A stretch of DNA of 64,000 nt from DASWJZ01 sp963792885 (GCA_963792885.1 CAWBXX010000005.1:46080-110079); one strand, 5' to 3'; counted from the first letter of the stretch, positions 38,098 to 48,859 are shown. Notes: a model not told the origin generated them from the sequence alone. Numbers and translations are program-made.

Positions 38098-39918
38098 TTG
38101 GACGCAGACGCCCTCCGCGCCGCGCTGCACGACACCTTCGGCTTCGCCGCGCTCCGGCTCGGACAGGACGAGGTCGTCGCGGCGGTCATGTCGGGCGCCG
38201 ATGTGCTCGCTGTCATGCCGACGGGTGCGGGGAAATCGCTCTGCTATCAGCTTCCGGCGGTGGTGGAAGGCGGGCTGACGCTCGTCGTGTCGCCGCTGAT
38301 TGCGCTGATGCGCGACCAGGTGGCGGCGATGCGGGCGCTCGGCGTCGCCGCGGCGTCGCTCTCCTCCGCGAATGCGCACGAGGACAACATGGCAGCGCTC
38401 GACCGCGCCGCAGCCGGCGAGCTCCGCCTCCTCTATGCAGCGCCCGAGCGGCTCGCCTCGCCCGGCCTCCAGGCGCGGCTGTCCAAGATCGGGCTGACGC
38501 GGCTCGCCATCGACGAAGCGCATTGCGTCTCGCAATGGGGACACGATTTCCGCCCCGACTACCTGCAGCTCGGTGCGCTCCGCCGGGAGCTTGGCAGCCC
38601 GCCCCTCCTCGCGCTGACGGCGACCGCCGACGCGATGACGCGGATCGACATCGTGCGGCGGCTGTTCGACGCGGAGCCGAAAATCTTCGTGCACGGCTTC
38701 GACCGGCCGAACATTGCCCTCGCCTTCCAGCCGAAGCAGAGCGCGCCGCGCCAGATCGCCGATTTCGTGGCGGCGCATCGCGGGCAGTCGGGCATCGTCT
38801 ACTGCTCGTCGCGCAAGCGCACGGAGCGTCTCGCCGAAGGGCTGCGACGCGGCCGGGCACGACGCCGTCGTCTACCATGCCGGGCTGGAGACCGCCGTCC
38901 GCACGGCGGCGCAGGACCGCTTCCAGCGCGACGACGGGGTGGTGGCGGTGGCGACGGTCGCCTTCGGCATGGGAATCGACAAGCCGGACGTGCGCTTCGT
39001 CGCGCATGCCGATCTGCCGAAGACGATCGAGTCCTACTACCAGGAGATCGGCCGCGCCGGACGCGACGGCCTTCCCGCCGACACGCTGACGCTGCTTCGG
39101 CATGGACGACATCCGCCTGCGCCGCCAGCAGATCGAGGAGAGCCCGGCCGGCGAGGAGCAGAAGCGCATCGAGCGGCAGCGGCTGAACGCGCTCCTGGCG
39201 CTCTGCGAGGCGCCGGTCTGCCGGCGGCAGACGCTGCTCGCCTATTTCGGCGAGGCGAGCGAGCCTTGCGGCAATTGCGACCTCTGCCTCTCCGGCGTCA
39301 GCGCCGTCGACGCCACCGTGCCGGCGCAGAAGGCGCTCTCGGCCATGGCGCGCACCGGCGAGCGCTTCGGCACCGGGCATCTCGTCGCCATCCTCACCGG
39401 CGACGCCAACGAGGCGGTGCGTCGCTGGGGGCACGACAAGCTCCCCACCTTCGGCGCCGGAGCCGACATGACCAAGCGCGACTGGAACGCGCTGTTCCGC
39501 CAGCTCTACGCCGCCGGTCACATCCAGCCCGATCATGAGCATTTCGGCACCTGGCTCATCACCGAGACCGGACGCGACGTGCTCTTCGGCCGCGCCGCCT
39601 TCTCCCGCCGCCCGGACGCGGCGATGGCCCCGACGCGCAGGGAGCGGCGCGCCGCCGCCTCCGTCCCCGACAACGTCGACCCCGATCTGCTTGCAGCCCT
39701 GAAGAGCCTCCGCCGCCGCCTTGCGCAGGCGGATGGCGTGCCCGCCTATGTGGTCTTTCCCGACCGCACCCTGATCGCCATGGCCGAAGCGCGACCCACG
39801 ACGCTCGCCGCGCTCGGCGAATGCCATGGCGTCGGCGCCAAGAAGCTCGCTACTTACGGCAAGGCGTTCCTTGATGTGCTCGCCGAGCCCGGAGCGATCA
39901 GCCGAGACTCGGATTTGA
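38098..39918 (+). CDS. recQ: ATP-dependent DNA helicase RecQ (frame broken)
   Basis: About 607 residues. Helicase motifs: I MPTGAGKSLCYQLPA, Ia VVSPLIALMRDQ, II IDEAHCVSQWGHDFRPDY, III ALTATADAM, V ATVAFGMGIDKPDVRFV, VI YYQEIGRAGRDG. The RecQ-Ct zinc site (CRRQ..FGE..EPCGNCDLC) and an HRDC domain (LAALKSLRRRLAQADGVPAYVVF) follow. Frame breaks lie near 38850 and 39095. The probable start is TTG at 38098. As read, the frame continues into the next gene; one indel near 39890 would give a stop at 39918 overlapping that gene's start. Confidence 0.9.
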
Positions 39919-40699
39919 CCACGCTGTCCGTCATCGTCTTTGTTCTCGTCTATCTCGGCATGGCACTTGGGCGCGTGCCGGGTCTGGCGCATCGACCGCA
40001 CGGGGGTCGCCTGCTGGGTTGACGGCTCGCTCTGGCGAGCGGCGACCTGCCGCTCGACGAGGCCGGGCGCGCGATCGGCATGCGTGCGATCGCGCTCCTC
40101 TTCCTCTGATGATCCTCTTGGCGCAGTTCGAGAGAGCGGCTTTACGGCTGTTGCCGAGGGGGACGCACGGACGGAGCCCAAAGACCGTGCTCGCCATCCT
40201 CGTCGCCGTCAGCGGGTTGCTCTCAGCGCTCCTCACGCGACGTGATCGCCGTGCTGACGCCGCTCGTTGCTGCCGGGCTGCATGGCCAGGGAATCACGCG
40301 CGGCCCTATGATCGCGCTCGCCGGAGCTGCGAATGCCGGATCGGCCGCAACTCTGATCGGCAATCCGCAGAGCATCTGATTGGCCAGGCCGGAGATATGT
40401 ATTCTCGCCGTATGTCGGCTTCGCGCTGCCGCCGACGATTATCGCCCTCGCCGCCGTCTATTTCGCCGTGGTCCTCACCTGGCGGGAAAACTTCGCCGGC
40501 GCGCGCTCCGCAGCGTCGCCGAACGAGGAAGACCGCGACACTTCAAAAATTCCAGCTTGCCAAGGCGATCGTCGCCGTGATCGCGCTCGTCGCGCTCTTC
40601 CTGCCCGTCCCTGCCGCGCGGTTTTCGCGCATCGCGGTCCCGGAAGGAGCCGTCTTTCGCGACGCATTCGGCAGCGCCAAGATCGGCGCGGTCGACTAA
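39915..40699 (+). pseudogene. Degraded SLC13/anion permease remnant
   Basis: Membrane-transporter sequence spread over all three frames: VIVFVLVYLGMALGRVPG, IDRTGVA, LASGDLPLDEAGRAI, KTVLAILVAVSGLLSALLT, TPLVAAGLHGQGI, IALAGAANAGSAATLIGNPQ, PPTIIALAAVYFAVVLTWRENFA and KAIVAVIALVALFLPV. This order matches SLC13-type (citrate/anion) permeases. At least five breaks and two internal stops occur in 785 bases, and the C-terminal half of the family is missing, so this is more likely true decay than sequence error alone. Confidence 0.65.
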
Positions 40700-40912
40700 G
40701 GCACGGCGGACGAAGGGCGTTACTCCCTCGACCGCCTGGGCTCCGCATCTCCGCCCCATCGGTAACGCCGGCCGTCGCTCTCAACTGGACGGAGACGCGC
40801 TCGAGTGTAGGCGCGGATTCTCGGCGCGGCTCCGATGGGCGTTCTCCCCGCCGTGCGATCGCGATGGCTGGTGACGGAGGATGCAAATGAGCAGCGGAAG
40901 AAACCCGGCAGC

Positions 40913-41542
40913 ATGAGCTCGCTCGAAGAGCTCGGCCGCGTGCGGCTGATCGAAAACTACTTCATGCGCGATTTCCTCTATTCGGAGATCGCGAACTTTC
41001 ACGGGTTGGCAAACATCCCGGACGATCCCGACCTCGCGATCGAAGCGGGACGCGCACTCTGCACAAACCTACTCGAGCCGCTGCGGACAAGATTCGGGCG
41101 CATCTCGATCCGCTCCGCCTATCGCACGCCGGAGGTGAACCGCTTCGGCAACGAGCGCGGCTTCAATTGCGCGCAGAACGAAAAGAGCTTCGCGTCCCAC
41201 ATCTGGGACCGCCGCGACGCAAACGGCGAGATCGGCGCGATGGCGACGATCGTGGTGCACGCACTGATCCCTTATTACCAGGCGACCGGCCATTGGGAGG
41301 CGATGGCCTGGTGGGTGCACGACCACCTGCCCTATTCGGAGATGGAGTTCTTTCCGAAATTCGCCGCCTTCAATCTCGGCTGGCGCGAGCGCCCGCGCAG
41401 CACGATCCGCAGCTACATTCCACCGCGCCTCGGCTGGCTGACGAAACCCGGCATGGCCAACCACGGCGGCTCGCACGCGACCGAATACGCCGCCTTCGCA
41501 AAGATGATACCGTCAGGTCGAGAAAGCTTCATCGCGACATGA
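40913..41542 (+). CDS. Hypothetical protein, peptidase M15-like fold
   Basis: 209 residues from ATG at 40913 (MSSLEELGRVRLIENYFMRDFLY). The stretch ISIRSAYRTPEVNRFGN followed by SFASHIWDRRDANGEIGAMA resembles the S-x-YR-x-P-x2-N ... S-x-H-x-W-D ... D layout of the M15 D-Ala-D-Ala peptidase fold. No signal peptide is seen. Catalysis is unproved. An upstream in-frame start at 40835 is possible. The 40700-40912 stretch before it holds nothing recognisable. Confidence 0.6.
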   Translation: MSSLEELGRVRLIENYFMRDFLYSEIANFHGLANIPDDPDLAIEAGRALCTNLLEPLRTRFGRISIRSAYRTPEVNRFGNERGFNCAQNEKSFASHIWDRRDANGEIGAMATIVVHALIPYYQATGHWEAMAWWVHDHLPYSEMEFFPKFAAFNLGWRERPRSTIRSYIPPRLGWLTKPGMANHGGSHATEYAAFAKMIPSGRESFIAT

Positions 41543-41642
41543 CGACGATGTCGCCGGCACGGAGCGAAAGTGCCGCCTCACCACACGAGACCTCGGGCCG
41601 CAATTCGCCTGACGGCTTCGACGGCGAGGCGCCGGCGCAGGT

Positions 41643-42890
41643 CTACTCCGCCGGCGCCTCCGGCTTCACGATTCTGTCGGCGACGCTGTCGAGCATACGC
41701 TGCGGGCCGGCGAGCGCACGCAGGCCATAATGCGCCACGACGGCGAAGAGGATCATCATCGGGATGATTGTGGCGAGCGAGAACACCGGACGCCCGATCG
41801 CCGCGGAGACCGCCGAGCCGAGAAACCCGCCGCCCATCTGGAAGAAGCCCATCAACGCCGCCGCCGATCCGGCGATGTCGGGAAAATAGGCGAGCGCCGA
41901 CGTCTGCATGGACGGCGAGATGAACGCGATGCCGAAGGCGAAGAGCGCGATCGGGCCCATGACGCCGAAGAAGTTCGGCGGGAAGACGCGCAGGATCGTG
42001 GCCAAGAGCATGCCGGCCACGATGATCATCGCGATACCGAAAGGCACCAGCCGATGCGCCTCGAACAGGCGAAGGAGCCGCCGCATCACGAGGGCGCCAA
42101 GAAGATAGGAACCCGACTGCATGATCATCGAGAAGCCGAATTGCGTCGGCGTCAGCCCGACTTCATCGATCATGACGAAAGGAAGCAGCGTCGCCATCGT
42201 ATAGAGCGCGCCGGCCGTGCAGCCGAAGACAATACTCGGACCGAGGAAAGCGGGACTGACGATGAGGCGCCCGTAATTGCGCAAGAGCGCCAAGGGCCGA
42301 AGCCGCGACGGATCGGGGTGGCTCAGCGTCTCCGGCGTGAGCGTCAAGAGAACGATCGTTAGGATCGCGCCATAGCCGACCATGAAGGCAAAGATCGCCT
42401 GCCAGCCAAACAGATCGAGCGCGATCCCGCCGATCGTGGGCGAAGCGGCGGGGCCGATCGCCAAGAGCACGCCGATCATGTTCATGATGCGGACCGACGC
42501 GTCGCCGGTGTGGAGATCGCGCACCATGGCGCGGGCGACCGAGACGCCCGCCGCAGCGCCGATTCCTTGCACCAGGCGCGCGGCGAGGAGCCATTCCACC
42601 GACGGCGCGCTCGCCGCGACGACACTGCCCACGAGGTAGATGAAGGTGAAGCTGAGCGCGATCCGTCGCCGCCCGAAGGCGTCGGAGAGCGGCCCGCAGA
42701 CGAGCTGTGAGAGCGCGAAGCCGGCGAAGTAGGTGGTGAGCGTCAGCTTGATCGTGGCGACGTCCGTATTGAAGACGTGCACCAGCTCCGGCATCGCCGG
42801 CGTGTAGAGGGAAAGCGAGATCGGGCCGAGCGCCACCAGCAGCCCTCCGACCACGGAGAGCCGCCACTCGCTCATCAAAGGCTTGCTCAC
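41643..42890 (-). CDS. Bcr/CflA-family MFS exporter, MarR-linked
   Basis: 415 residues, twelve predicted helices. GGLLVALGPISLSLYTPAMPEL and GPLSDAFGRRRIAL (motif A) mark the Bcr/CflA group; RDLHTGDASVRIMN is the typical central loop. The GTG start at 42890 overlaps the stop of the MarR gene by GTGA, so the exporter is co-translated with, and likely controlled by, that regulator. Substrate unknown. Confidence 0.88.
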   Translation of the reverse strand: MSKPLMSEWRLSVVGGLLVALGPISLSLYTPAMPELVHVFNTDVATIKLTLTTYFAGFALSQLVCGPLSDAFGRRRIALSFTFIYLVGSVVAASAPSVEWLLAARLVQGIGAAAGVSVARAMVRDLHTGDASVRIMNMIGVLLAIGPAASPTIGGIALDLFGWQAIFAFMVGYGAILTIVLLTLTPETLSHPDPSRLRPLALLRNYGRLIVSPAFLGPSIVFGCTAGALYTMATLLPFVMIDEVGLTPTQFGFSMIMQSGSYLLGALVMRRLLRLFEAHRLVPFGIAMIIVAGMLLATILRVFPPNFFGVMGPIALFAFGIAFISPSMQTSALAYFPDIAGSAAALMGFFQMGGGFLGSAVSAAIGRPVFSLATIIPMMILFAVVAHYGLRALAGPQRMLDSVADRIVKPEAPAE

Positions 42891-43342
42891 GCGGCGGCCT
42901 GCTCCGCGGAACTAGCGAGATTGGCGCGCATGCGCTCAAGCGCTCGGTTCACCGCCTCGATCTCCCGTTCCGAAAGACCCGCGACCGCCTGCCGACGGAC
43001 CTCGCGCGCCATCGCCTGGAGCTTCTCGACGAGCGGTGCGGCAGCCGACGTCACCCGCACGATCTTCGCGCGCCGATCGCTCGGATCGGGCTCCCGCGCG
43101 ATCCAGCCGCGCGCCTCCAGCCGGTCGAGGAAGTTCACCAGCGTCATGGGCTCGATGCTCATGCGCTCGGCAAGCGCCGCTTGGCGTATGCCGTCATGAA
43201 GCCCCGCATGAAAAAGCGTCCGCGATTCGCCGACGGTGACCTCTAGCCCGGCGGACGCTGCCGCCGCCTCGAAGCGCCGCCGGAAGGAGCGTGACACGTC
43301 CCCCACCAGGAAGCCGATTGTATCGGCGGCCGATCGTTTCAT
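42887..43342 (-). CDS. MarR-family transcriptional regulator
   Basis: 151 residues. Winged helix block: QAALAERMSIEPMTLVNFLDRLEARGWIAREPDPSDRRAKIVRVT, with the DxRxK wing of MarR proteins. It precedes and overlaps an MFS exporter, the classical arrangement in which MarR represses the operon until a ligand binds. A candidate operator lies 12-32 bases upstream of its start. Confidence 0.9.
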   Translation of the reverse strand: MKRSAADTIGFLVGDVSRSFRRRFEAAAASAGLEVTVGESRTLFHAGLHDGIRQAALAERMSIEPMTLVNFLDRLEARGWIAREPDPSDRRAKIVRVTSAAAPLVEKLQAMAREVRRQAVAGLSEREIEAVNRALERMRANLASSAEQAAA

Positions 43343-43353
43343 AGTCCTGCCTT

Positions 43354-43374
43354 ATAGTAAGAAGACCTTACCAT
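43354..43374. promoter_or_regulatory. Candidate MarR operator
   Basis: ATAGTAAG and CTTACCAT form an inverted repeat (7 of 8 positions) with a 5-base spacer immediately before the marR start. Size and symmetry suit a MarR dimer, and it would allow autorepression of marR and the exporter. Confidence 0.55.
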
Positions 43375-43478
43375 TTGTTCATCCGCAAAACGGCGTCAAG
43401 CCCCTTTTCCTGGGCGATCTGTCATTGAAGTCCGCGCCTCCCTGCATACGTTAGGAGGAACCCTCGGAGGCGCATCTC

Positions 43479-44609
43479 ATGGCCTGGTCCTTTCCGATCG
43501 GAAGGCTTTTCGGATCGGAAGTCCGCGTTCACGTCACCTTCTTCCTGCTTCTCGCCTGGATCGCGATCGCGCACTACCAGCAGGGCGGGACGCAGGCGGC
43601 AATTCAAGGCGTAGCCTTCATCCTGGCGCTCTTCGCCTGCGTCATCGCGCACGAGTTCGGCCACGCGCTCGCCGCCCGCCGCTACGGCATCCGCACGCCG
43701 GACATCACGCTTCTTCCGATCGGCGGGCTCGCGCGGCTTGAGCGCATGCCGGAAAACCCACGCCAGGAGATCATCGTGGCGCTCGCCGGCCCTGCGGTGA
43801 ACGTGGTGATCGCCGCCGTGCTCATCCTGATCCTGAGGTCCAGCTTCAACCTTCAGGCGTTGGAGCAGCTCGACAATCCGAGCCTGAGCTTCCTGATGCG
43901 CCTCGCCTCGGTGAACATCTTCCTTGTTCTCTTCAACCTGATCCCGGCCTTTCCGATGGACGGCGGCCGTGTCTTCCGAGCCGTCCTGGCGATCTGGTAT
44001 CCGCGCCGGCAAGCGACGAACATCGCGGCGAAGGTGGGCCAGGCGCTCGCCTTCGGCTTCGGTTTTCTCGGGCTGATCGGCGGCAACCCGCTCCTGATCT
44101 TCATCGCGATCTTCGTCTACCTCGCCGCCACGGCCGAGGCGCAGATGGTGGGAGTGCAGGACGTGTCGCGGCACCTTGGCGTCGGCGACGCGATGATCAC
44201 GCGCTTCGAATCGCTCGGGCCGCAGGCGACGATTGCCGACGCGGCGGAGCTGTTGCTCAGAACCACGCAGCACGAGTTCCCGGTAATCGACGGGGCGGGA
44301 AAGCTGCGCGGCCTCCTCACCCGCAATGCCATGGTCGCGGCGCTGTCGAAGTCCGGCGCGGGAACTCCGGTGATCGACGCGATGGCATCCGACATCCCCA
44401 CCGTGCCCGTCGGCTCGCGGCTGGAGAAGGCGCTGAAGGCGCTCCAGCAGCACGGCGCGCCGGGCGTCGGCATCGTCGACCGCGACGGCAAGCTCGCCGG
44501 CTACATCACCCCGGAGAATGTCGGCGAGCTGATGATGGTGGAGCAGGCCGGCATCGGCCGGAAAAAGGGCAGCTCCGCCCGCCCGACCGGTCCGCTTCTT
44601 CCCGGCTAG
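43479..44609 (+). CDS. Site-2 protease family (M50) metalloprotease with CBS domains
   Basis: 376 residues. Six membrane helices with the zinc motif IAHEFGHALA and the second ligand motif NLIPAFPMDGGRVFRA; two CBS domains follow (VGDAMITRFESLGPQATIADAAELLLR; PVIDAMASDIPTVPVGSRLEKALKAL). This resembles SpoIVFB-like intramembrane proteases whose CBS domains sense adenine nucleotides. Substrate unknown. Its last four bases overlap the end of the convergent cyclase gene. Confidence 0.92.
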   Translation: MAWSFPIGRLFGSEVRVHVTFFLLLAWIAIAHYQQGGTQAAIQGVAFILALFACVIAHEFGHALAARRYGIRTPDITLLPIGGLARLERMPENPRQEIIVALAGPAVNVVIAAVLILILRSSFNLQALEQLDNPSLSFLMRLASVNIFLVLFNLIPAFPMDGGRVFRAVLAIWYPRRQATNIAAKVGQALAFGFGFLGLIGGNPLLIFIAIFVYLAATAEAQMVGVQDVSRHLGVGDAMITRFESLGPQATIADAAELLLRTTQHEFPVIDGAGKLRGLLTRNAMVAALSKSGAGTPVIDAMASDIPTVPVGSRLEKALKALQQHGAPGVGIVDRDGKLAGYITPENVGELMMVEQAGIGRKKGSSARPTGPLLPG

Positions 44610-46420
44610 CCCGTTTTTGCGGCCGTGGTCGCGCCGACCCACACGAGGCGGCGGACAGCCACGGCATGCAGCCCTCCGGCGAGCCGGTGCGCGCCGACAT
44701 CTTCCGCCTCGCCGTCCCGTAGGCCGGCACGCCGCGCCGTCTCAGCGCTCATCAGCACCGTCACGTCCGCGCCAACGTCGAGCTTGTGGCCGAGCGCCTC
44801 GAGCCGCTGCGCGTCGTTCACCGTGTCGCCGACGATCGTATAGTTGATCCGATCCGCCGTTCCGATGTTGCCGACGACGGCAGGCCCAGTGTGGATGCCG
44901 ATGCGCACGCGGACGGGCCTGAGGCCTTTCTTCGCCCGCCGTGCATTGTCGGCGACCATCGTCTCGGTGATGCGGCGGGCCGCCCCGACCGCGCGCGCCG
45001 CGTGGTCGTCCATGCGATCCGGTGCGCCCCAGAAGGCCATCACGGCGTCGCCGATATATTTGTCGATCGTGCCGCCCTCCTCCTCGATGCACTCGGCGAC
45101 GAGACCGAAATGCCGGTTCAGGAAAGCAGCCGTATCCTCCGCCCCCATGCGCTCCGAAATCTCCGAAAACTGCACGATATCGGTGAACATCACCGTCAGC
45201 TCGCGAGTCTCCGACGGCGCACTCTCCTTCGCGCCGAGCGCGACAAGGCGCTGCACGAGCTTCCGCGGCACATAGGTCTGGAACACCTCCAACGCATCGA
45301 GCATCAGCCCGAAGGCGCGCGCCTGTTCGTCGACCTCCGCGACAGGACTGCGGAGCGGCCGCGGCACTGCATCGAGATCCAGGCGGGCGACGGCGGACGC
45401 GCTCTCGGCAAGCCGGCGCACAGGCCGCGCGATCAACCCTCCAAGCACGACAGCCGCTATGACGCCGATGAGAGCCACCAAGATCCCTGCCATCGCCGAC
45501 AAGCCCAGACGGCGAAGCGAGTCGCTGACCTCGGTGCGCGGGAAGTAGGCGCCAACGGCAATCGGCTGCGGCCCATAGCCGTAGAGCCAACGGTACATGA
45601 CGAGATAATAGGAGCCACCTGCTTCGACCCGGAAAGTCTCGACGTATTGTCGGCGCGCCGAGCCCATGAACTCGACCGGGACGCCCTGTGCGAGGTTGTC
45701 GAGGACCGGATCGTGCACTTCGGCAATCGGCACCACCGCACGCCCCTTCGTCACTTCGCCGCCGACGAAACTCGGATGCGCGATCACATCCTCCTTGCCG
45801 TAGAGGATGAAGGCGGTGGCGCCGTATTGGCGGCCGATCTCGGCGACAACGTTTGAGAAGTTCGGAAGCGAAACAGCAGCGACCATGAAGGCAACGTCGG
45901 GCGTTTGCGAGCCGACATTTGTGGAGAAGTTCACGTAGCCGACGTCGTCTTCCACCACCGGCGGCCCCCATTGGCGGGATTTCGGCGGCATCACTTCGAG
46001 CGCTGCGCCGATTCGCGGGTTGGATTCCGGTGCCGGGCCGTCCATCACAATCGTCCCGTCGGCTTGGCGGAATGCGAGGCGCCGGACAAGGTCGTGATCC
46101 CAGTAGAGGAGCACCTCCGCCTCCGGCGCAGTCGCGAGCGCCACGGCAAGCGCCTTGTGCAGCTCTTCCGGCGAGGCGTCGTTGAGGCTCCCGCTCCGCA
46201 CCTCCCTGGCGAGCCCGTCGACAAGCTTGGAGGCGCCGTCGAGCTTGCCGCGCACGTCCTTTTCGATTCCGTCGAGAACGAGAACGGCGCGCTCGTTCAG
46301 GAACTCGAACGTGTTTCGTGCGCTCGCGATGAGCGCGATCGTGAGTACCGTCGCGGTCGCAACGAGCACGAGCCCGCCCATGCTGAGGGCCAGCAAGGTG
46401 CGGATGCGGATCGGCGCCAT
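44606..46420 (-). CDS. Membrane class III adenylate/guanylate cyclase with periplasmic sensor and HAMP
   Basis: 604 residues. N-terminal helix (ALSMGGLVLVATATVLTIALIA), a periplasmic Cache-like sensor (about 35-300), a second helix (AGILVALIGVIAAVVLGGLIA), HAMP (RPVRRLAESASAVARLD), then a cyclase domain with both metal-binding aspartates (VMFTDIVQFSE, YIGDAVMAFWGAP) and the transition-state Asn/Arg region (GDTVNDAQRLEALG). Makes cAMP or cGMP in response to an unknown signal. Confidence 0.9.
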   Translation of the reverse strand: MAPIRIRTLLALSMGGLVLVATATVLTIALIASARNTFEFLNERAVLVLDGIEKDVRGKLDGASKLVDGLAREVRSGSLNDASPEELHKALAVALATAPEAEVLLYWDHDLVRRLAFRQADGTIVMDGPAPESNPRIGAALEVMPPKSRQWGPPVVEDDVGYVNFSTNVGSQTPDVAFMVAAVSLPNFSNVVAEIGRQYGATAFILYGKEDVIAHPSFVGGEVTKGRAVVPIAEVHDPVLDNLAQGVPVEFMGSARRQYVETFRVEAGGSYYLVMYRWLYGYGPQPIAVGAYFPRTEVSDSLRRLGLSAMAGILVALIGVIAAVVLGGLIARPVRRLAESASAVARLDLDAVPRPLRSPVAEVDEQARAFGLMLDALEVFQTYVPRKLVQRLVALGAKESAPSETRELTVMFTDIVQFSEISERMGAEDTAAFLNRHFGLVAECIEEEGGTIDKYIGDAVMAFWGAPDRMDDHAARAVGAARRITETMVADNARRAKKGLRPVRVRIGIHTGPAVVGNIGTADRINYTIVGDTVNDAQRLEALGHKLDVGADVTVLMSAETARRAGLRDGEAEDVGAHRLAGGLHAVAVRRLVWVGATTAAKTG

Positions 46421-46484
46421 GCGCTAGCTGGGACCGAGTGAAGGTCGAAGCGTCAGGCGGTCTCGCGCCACGGCCGGGCACCTC

Positions 46485-46814
46485 TCAGTCGGTGTAGCGA
46501 TAGGTGCCGACCTGGCAGACGTTGACGCTCGGGCGCTCGAGCTCGACGCCGTCCTCGAAGACGGCGCGGAAGCGGAAGCGGCAATAGCCGCTGCCGTCGT
46601 CGAAATTGAGCACCAGCGAGGCGCCGGCGGGGAGCACGTCGTCGCCGAGCAGGCTGTCGTGCCAGTCCTTGAGCCCGACGATCGTCGCGTAGAAGCCGAT
46701 GATCTTGTGGTGCGAATCGTTGACGATCCTCACGCGGCGGTCGAAGGCGGCCGCCTCGCCCACCGTGCCGGCAAGCATCGCGCCGGCGAACCCCACAAGA
46801 AGAAAGCGCTTCAT
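46485..46814 (-). CDS. Hypothetical secreted protein (109 aa)
   Basis: 109 residues with a clear signal peptide (FLLVGFAGAMLAGTVGEAAAF). The mature part is beta-rich (RRVRIVNDSHHKIIGFYATIVG, LVLNFDDGSGYCRFRFRAVFEDG) with two cysteines that could form a disulfide. No known catalytic motif. It stands alone between the cyclase and typA. Confidence 0.6.
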   Translation of the reverse strand: MKRFLLVGFAGAMLAGTVGEAAAFDRRVRIVNDSHHKIIGFYATIVGLKDWHDSLLGDDVLPAGASLVLNFDDGSGYCRFRFRAVFEDGVELERPSVNVCQVGTYRYTD

Positions 46815-46963
46815 GCCCGCTCCGTTAACCGGCGGCAGCCTAGCACGTGAACAGGCGGCCGGCAGCCCGCCCGGGCGCGGGCTGGAAGCCGCCTTTCCCG
46901 CACCTATCTTAGCGGCAGAAAATCGGCTATCTCCGCCGCAATTTCCTAAACCGGCAGGTTTAC

Positions 46964-48794
46964 GTGCCCGCGACCCTTCGCAACGTCGCCATCATCGCGC
47001 ATGTCGATCATGGCAAGACGACCCTGATCGACGTGCTTCTCGGCGCCTCCGGCACCTTCCGTGCCGGCCAGAAGGTGGCCGAGCGCGCCATGGATTCCAA
47101 CGCGCTCGAGCAGGAGCGCGGCATCACCATCCTCGCCAAGGTGACCTCGCTCCTTTGGAAGGACACGCGCATCAACATCGTCGACACGCCCGGCCACGCC
47201 GATTTCGGCGGCGAGGTGGAGCGCATCCTGAACATGGTTGACGGCGCGATCCTGCTGGTCGACGCGGCCGAAGGGCCGATGCCGCAGACGAAGTTCGTGC
47301 TGATGAAGGCGCTCGCGATCGGGCTGAAGCCCATCGTCGTCGTCAACAAGGTCGACCGCCCCGACGCGCAGCCCGACGTCACGCTGAACGCCGTCTTCGA
47401 CCTTTTCGCCGCGCTCGACGCCAACGAGGCGCAGCTCGACTTTCCGGTCCTCTACGGCTCCGCCAAGCAGGGCTGGATGGCGCTCTCGCCCGACGGCCCG
47501 AAGGACGGCATCGCGCCGCTCGCTCGACAAGGTGCTGGAGCACGTCGCGCCGCCGGTCATCGAGGCCGGGACCGTTCCGCATGCTGGCGACGACGCTCGA
47601 GGCCGACGCATTCCTCGGGCCGCCTGCTGACCGGCCGCATCCGCTCCGGCTCGGTGAAGGCCGGGCAGACCGTGAAGGCGCTGTCGCGCGAGGGCGAGAC
47701 GGTGGAGACCTTCCGCGTCTCGAAGGTGCTCGCCTTCCGCGGCCTGGAGCGCAAGGGCATCGACCTCGGCGAGGCGGGCGACATCGTCGCGATCTCCGGG
47801 CTTCAGGAAGCGAGCGTCGCCGACACGCTCTGCGACCCCTCCGTGGAGACGCCGATCCCCGCGCAGCCGATCGACCCGCCGACGCTTGCCATGACCTTCC
47901 GCATCAACGACGGACCGCTCGCCGGCCAGGAAGGCGACAAGGTGCAAAGCCGCGTCATCCGCGACCGGCTCCTGCGCGAGGCGGAAGGCAACGTGGCGCT
48001 CAAGATCACCGAGGGCGAGGACAAGGACGCCTTCGAGGTCGCCGGCCGCGGCGAACTGCAGCTCGGCATCCTGATCGAGACGATGCGTCGCGAGGGCTTC
48101 GAGCTCACCATCGGCAAGCCGCGCGTCGTCGTGCGCGAAGAGAACGGCGAGAAGCTGGAGCCGATCGAGGAAGTCGATCATCGACGTCGACGAGGAGCAT
48201 TCCGGCATCGTCATCGAGACGCTGTCGAGCCGCAAGGGCGAGCTGGTCGAGATGCGCCCCTCTGGCGCCGGCCGCGTCCGCCTGCGCTTCTACATCCCGA
48301 CGCGCGGGCTGATCGGCTACCAGCCGCAGCTTCTTTCCGACACGCGCGGCACGGCGATCATGAACCGCATCTTCCACGCCTGGGAGCCGTTCCGCGGCGA
48401 CATCCCCGGCCGCCACACGGGCGTGCTCCTCTCCAACTCGCAGGGCGAGGCGGTCGCCTACGCGATCTTCAACCTGCAGGATCGCGGGCCGATGATGATC
48501 GAGCCCGGCATGCGCGTCTATCGCGGCATGATCGTCGGCGAGCACACGCGCGGCAACGATCTCGAGATCAACGTCATGAAGGGCAAGCAGCTCACCAACG
48601 TCCGCGCCTCCGGCAAGGACGAGGCCACGATCCTCACCCCGCCGATGAAGCTCAGCCTGGAGCGCGCGCTCTCCTACATCGCGGAGGACGAGCTGGTCGA
48701 GGTGACGCCGAAGTCGATCCGGCTCCGCAAGAACATTCTCGACCCGAACGACCGCAAGCGCGCCAGCCGCGCCAAGGCGGCAAGCGCGGCTTGA
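46964..48794 (+). CDS. typA: Ribosome-binding GTPase TypA/BipA (frame broken)
   Basis: About 610 residues. G1 AHVDHGKTTLID, G2 ERGITILAK, G3 DTPGHADFGGEVER, G4 NKVDRPDA; then EF-G-like domains III and V (GRGELQLGILIETMRREG, TRGLIGYQPQLLSDTRG) and the TypA-specific C-terminus ending ILDPNDRKRASR. GTG start at 46964. Frame breaks fall near 47525, 47570, 47625 and 48175, all with recognisable sequence on both sides. Assists ribosome assembly and stress growth. Confidence 0.93.
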
Positions 48795-48859
48795 TGGCCC
48801 TCTGGCAGCGGAAAGGCAAAGTGCCCATTTAGAAGTCCCGTTCGCAAGCCGAAGTTGAG

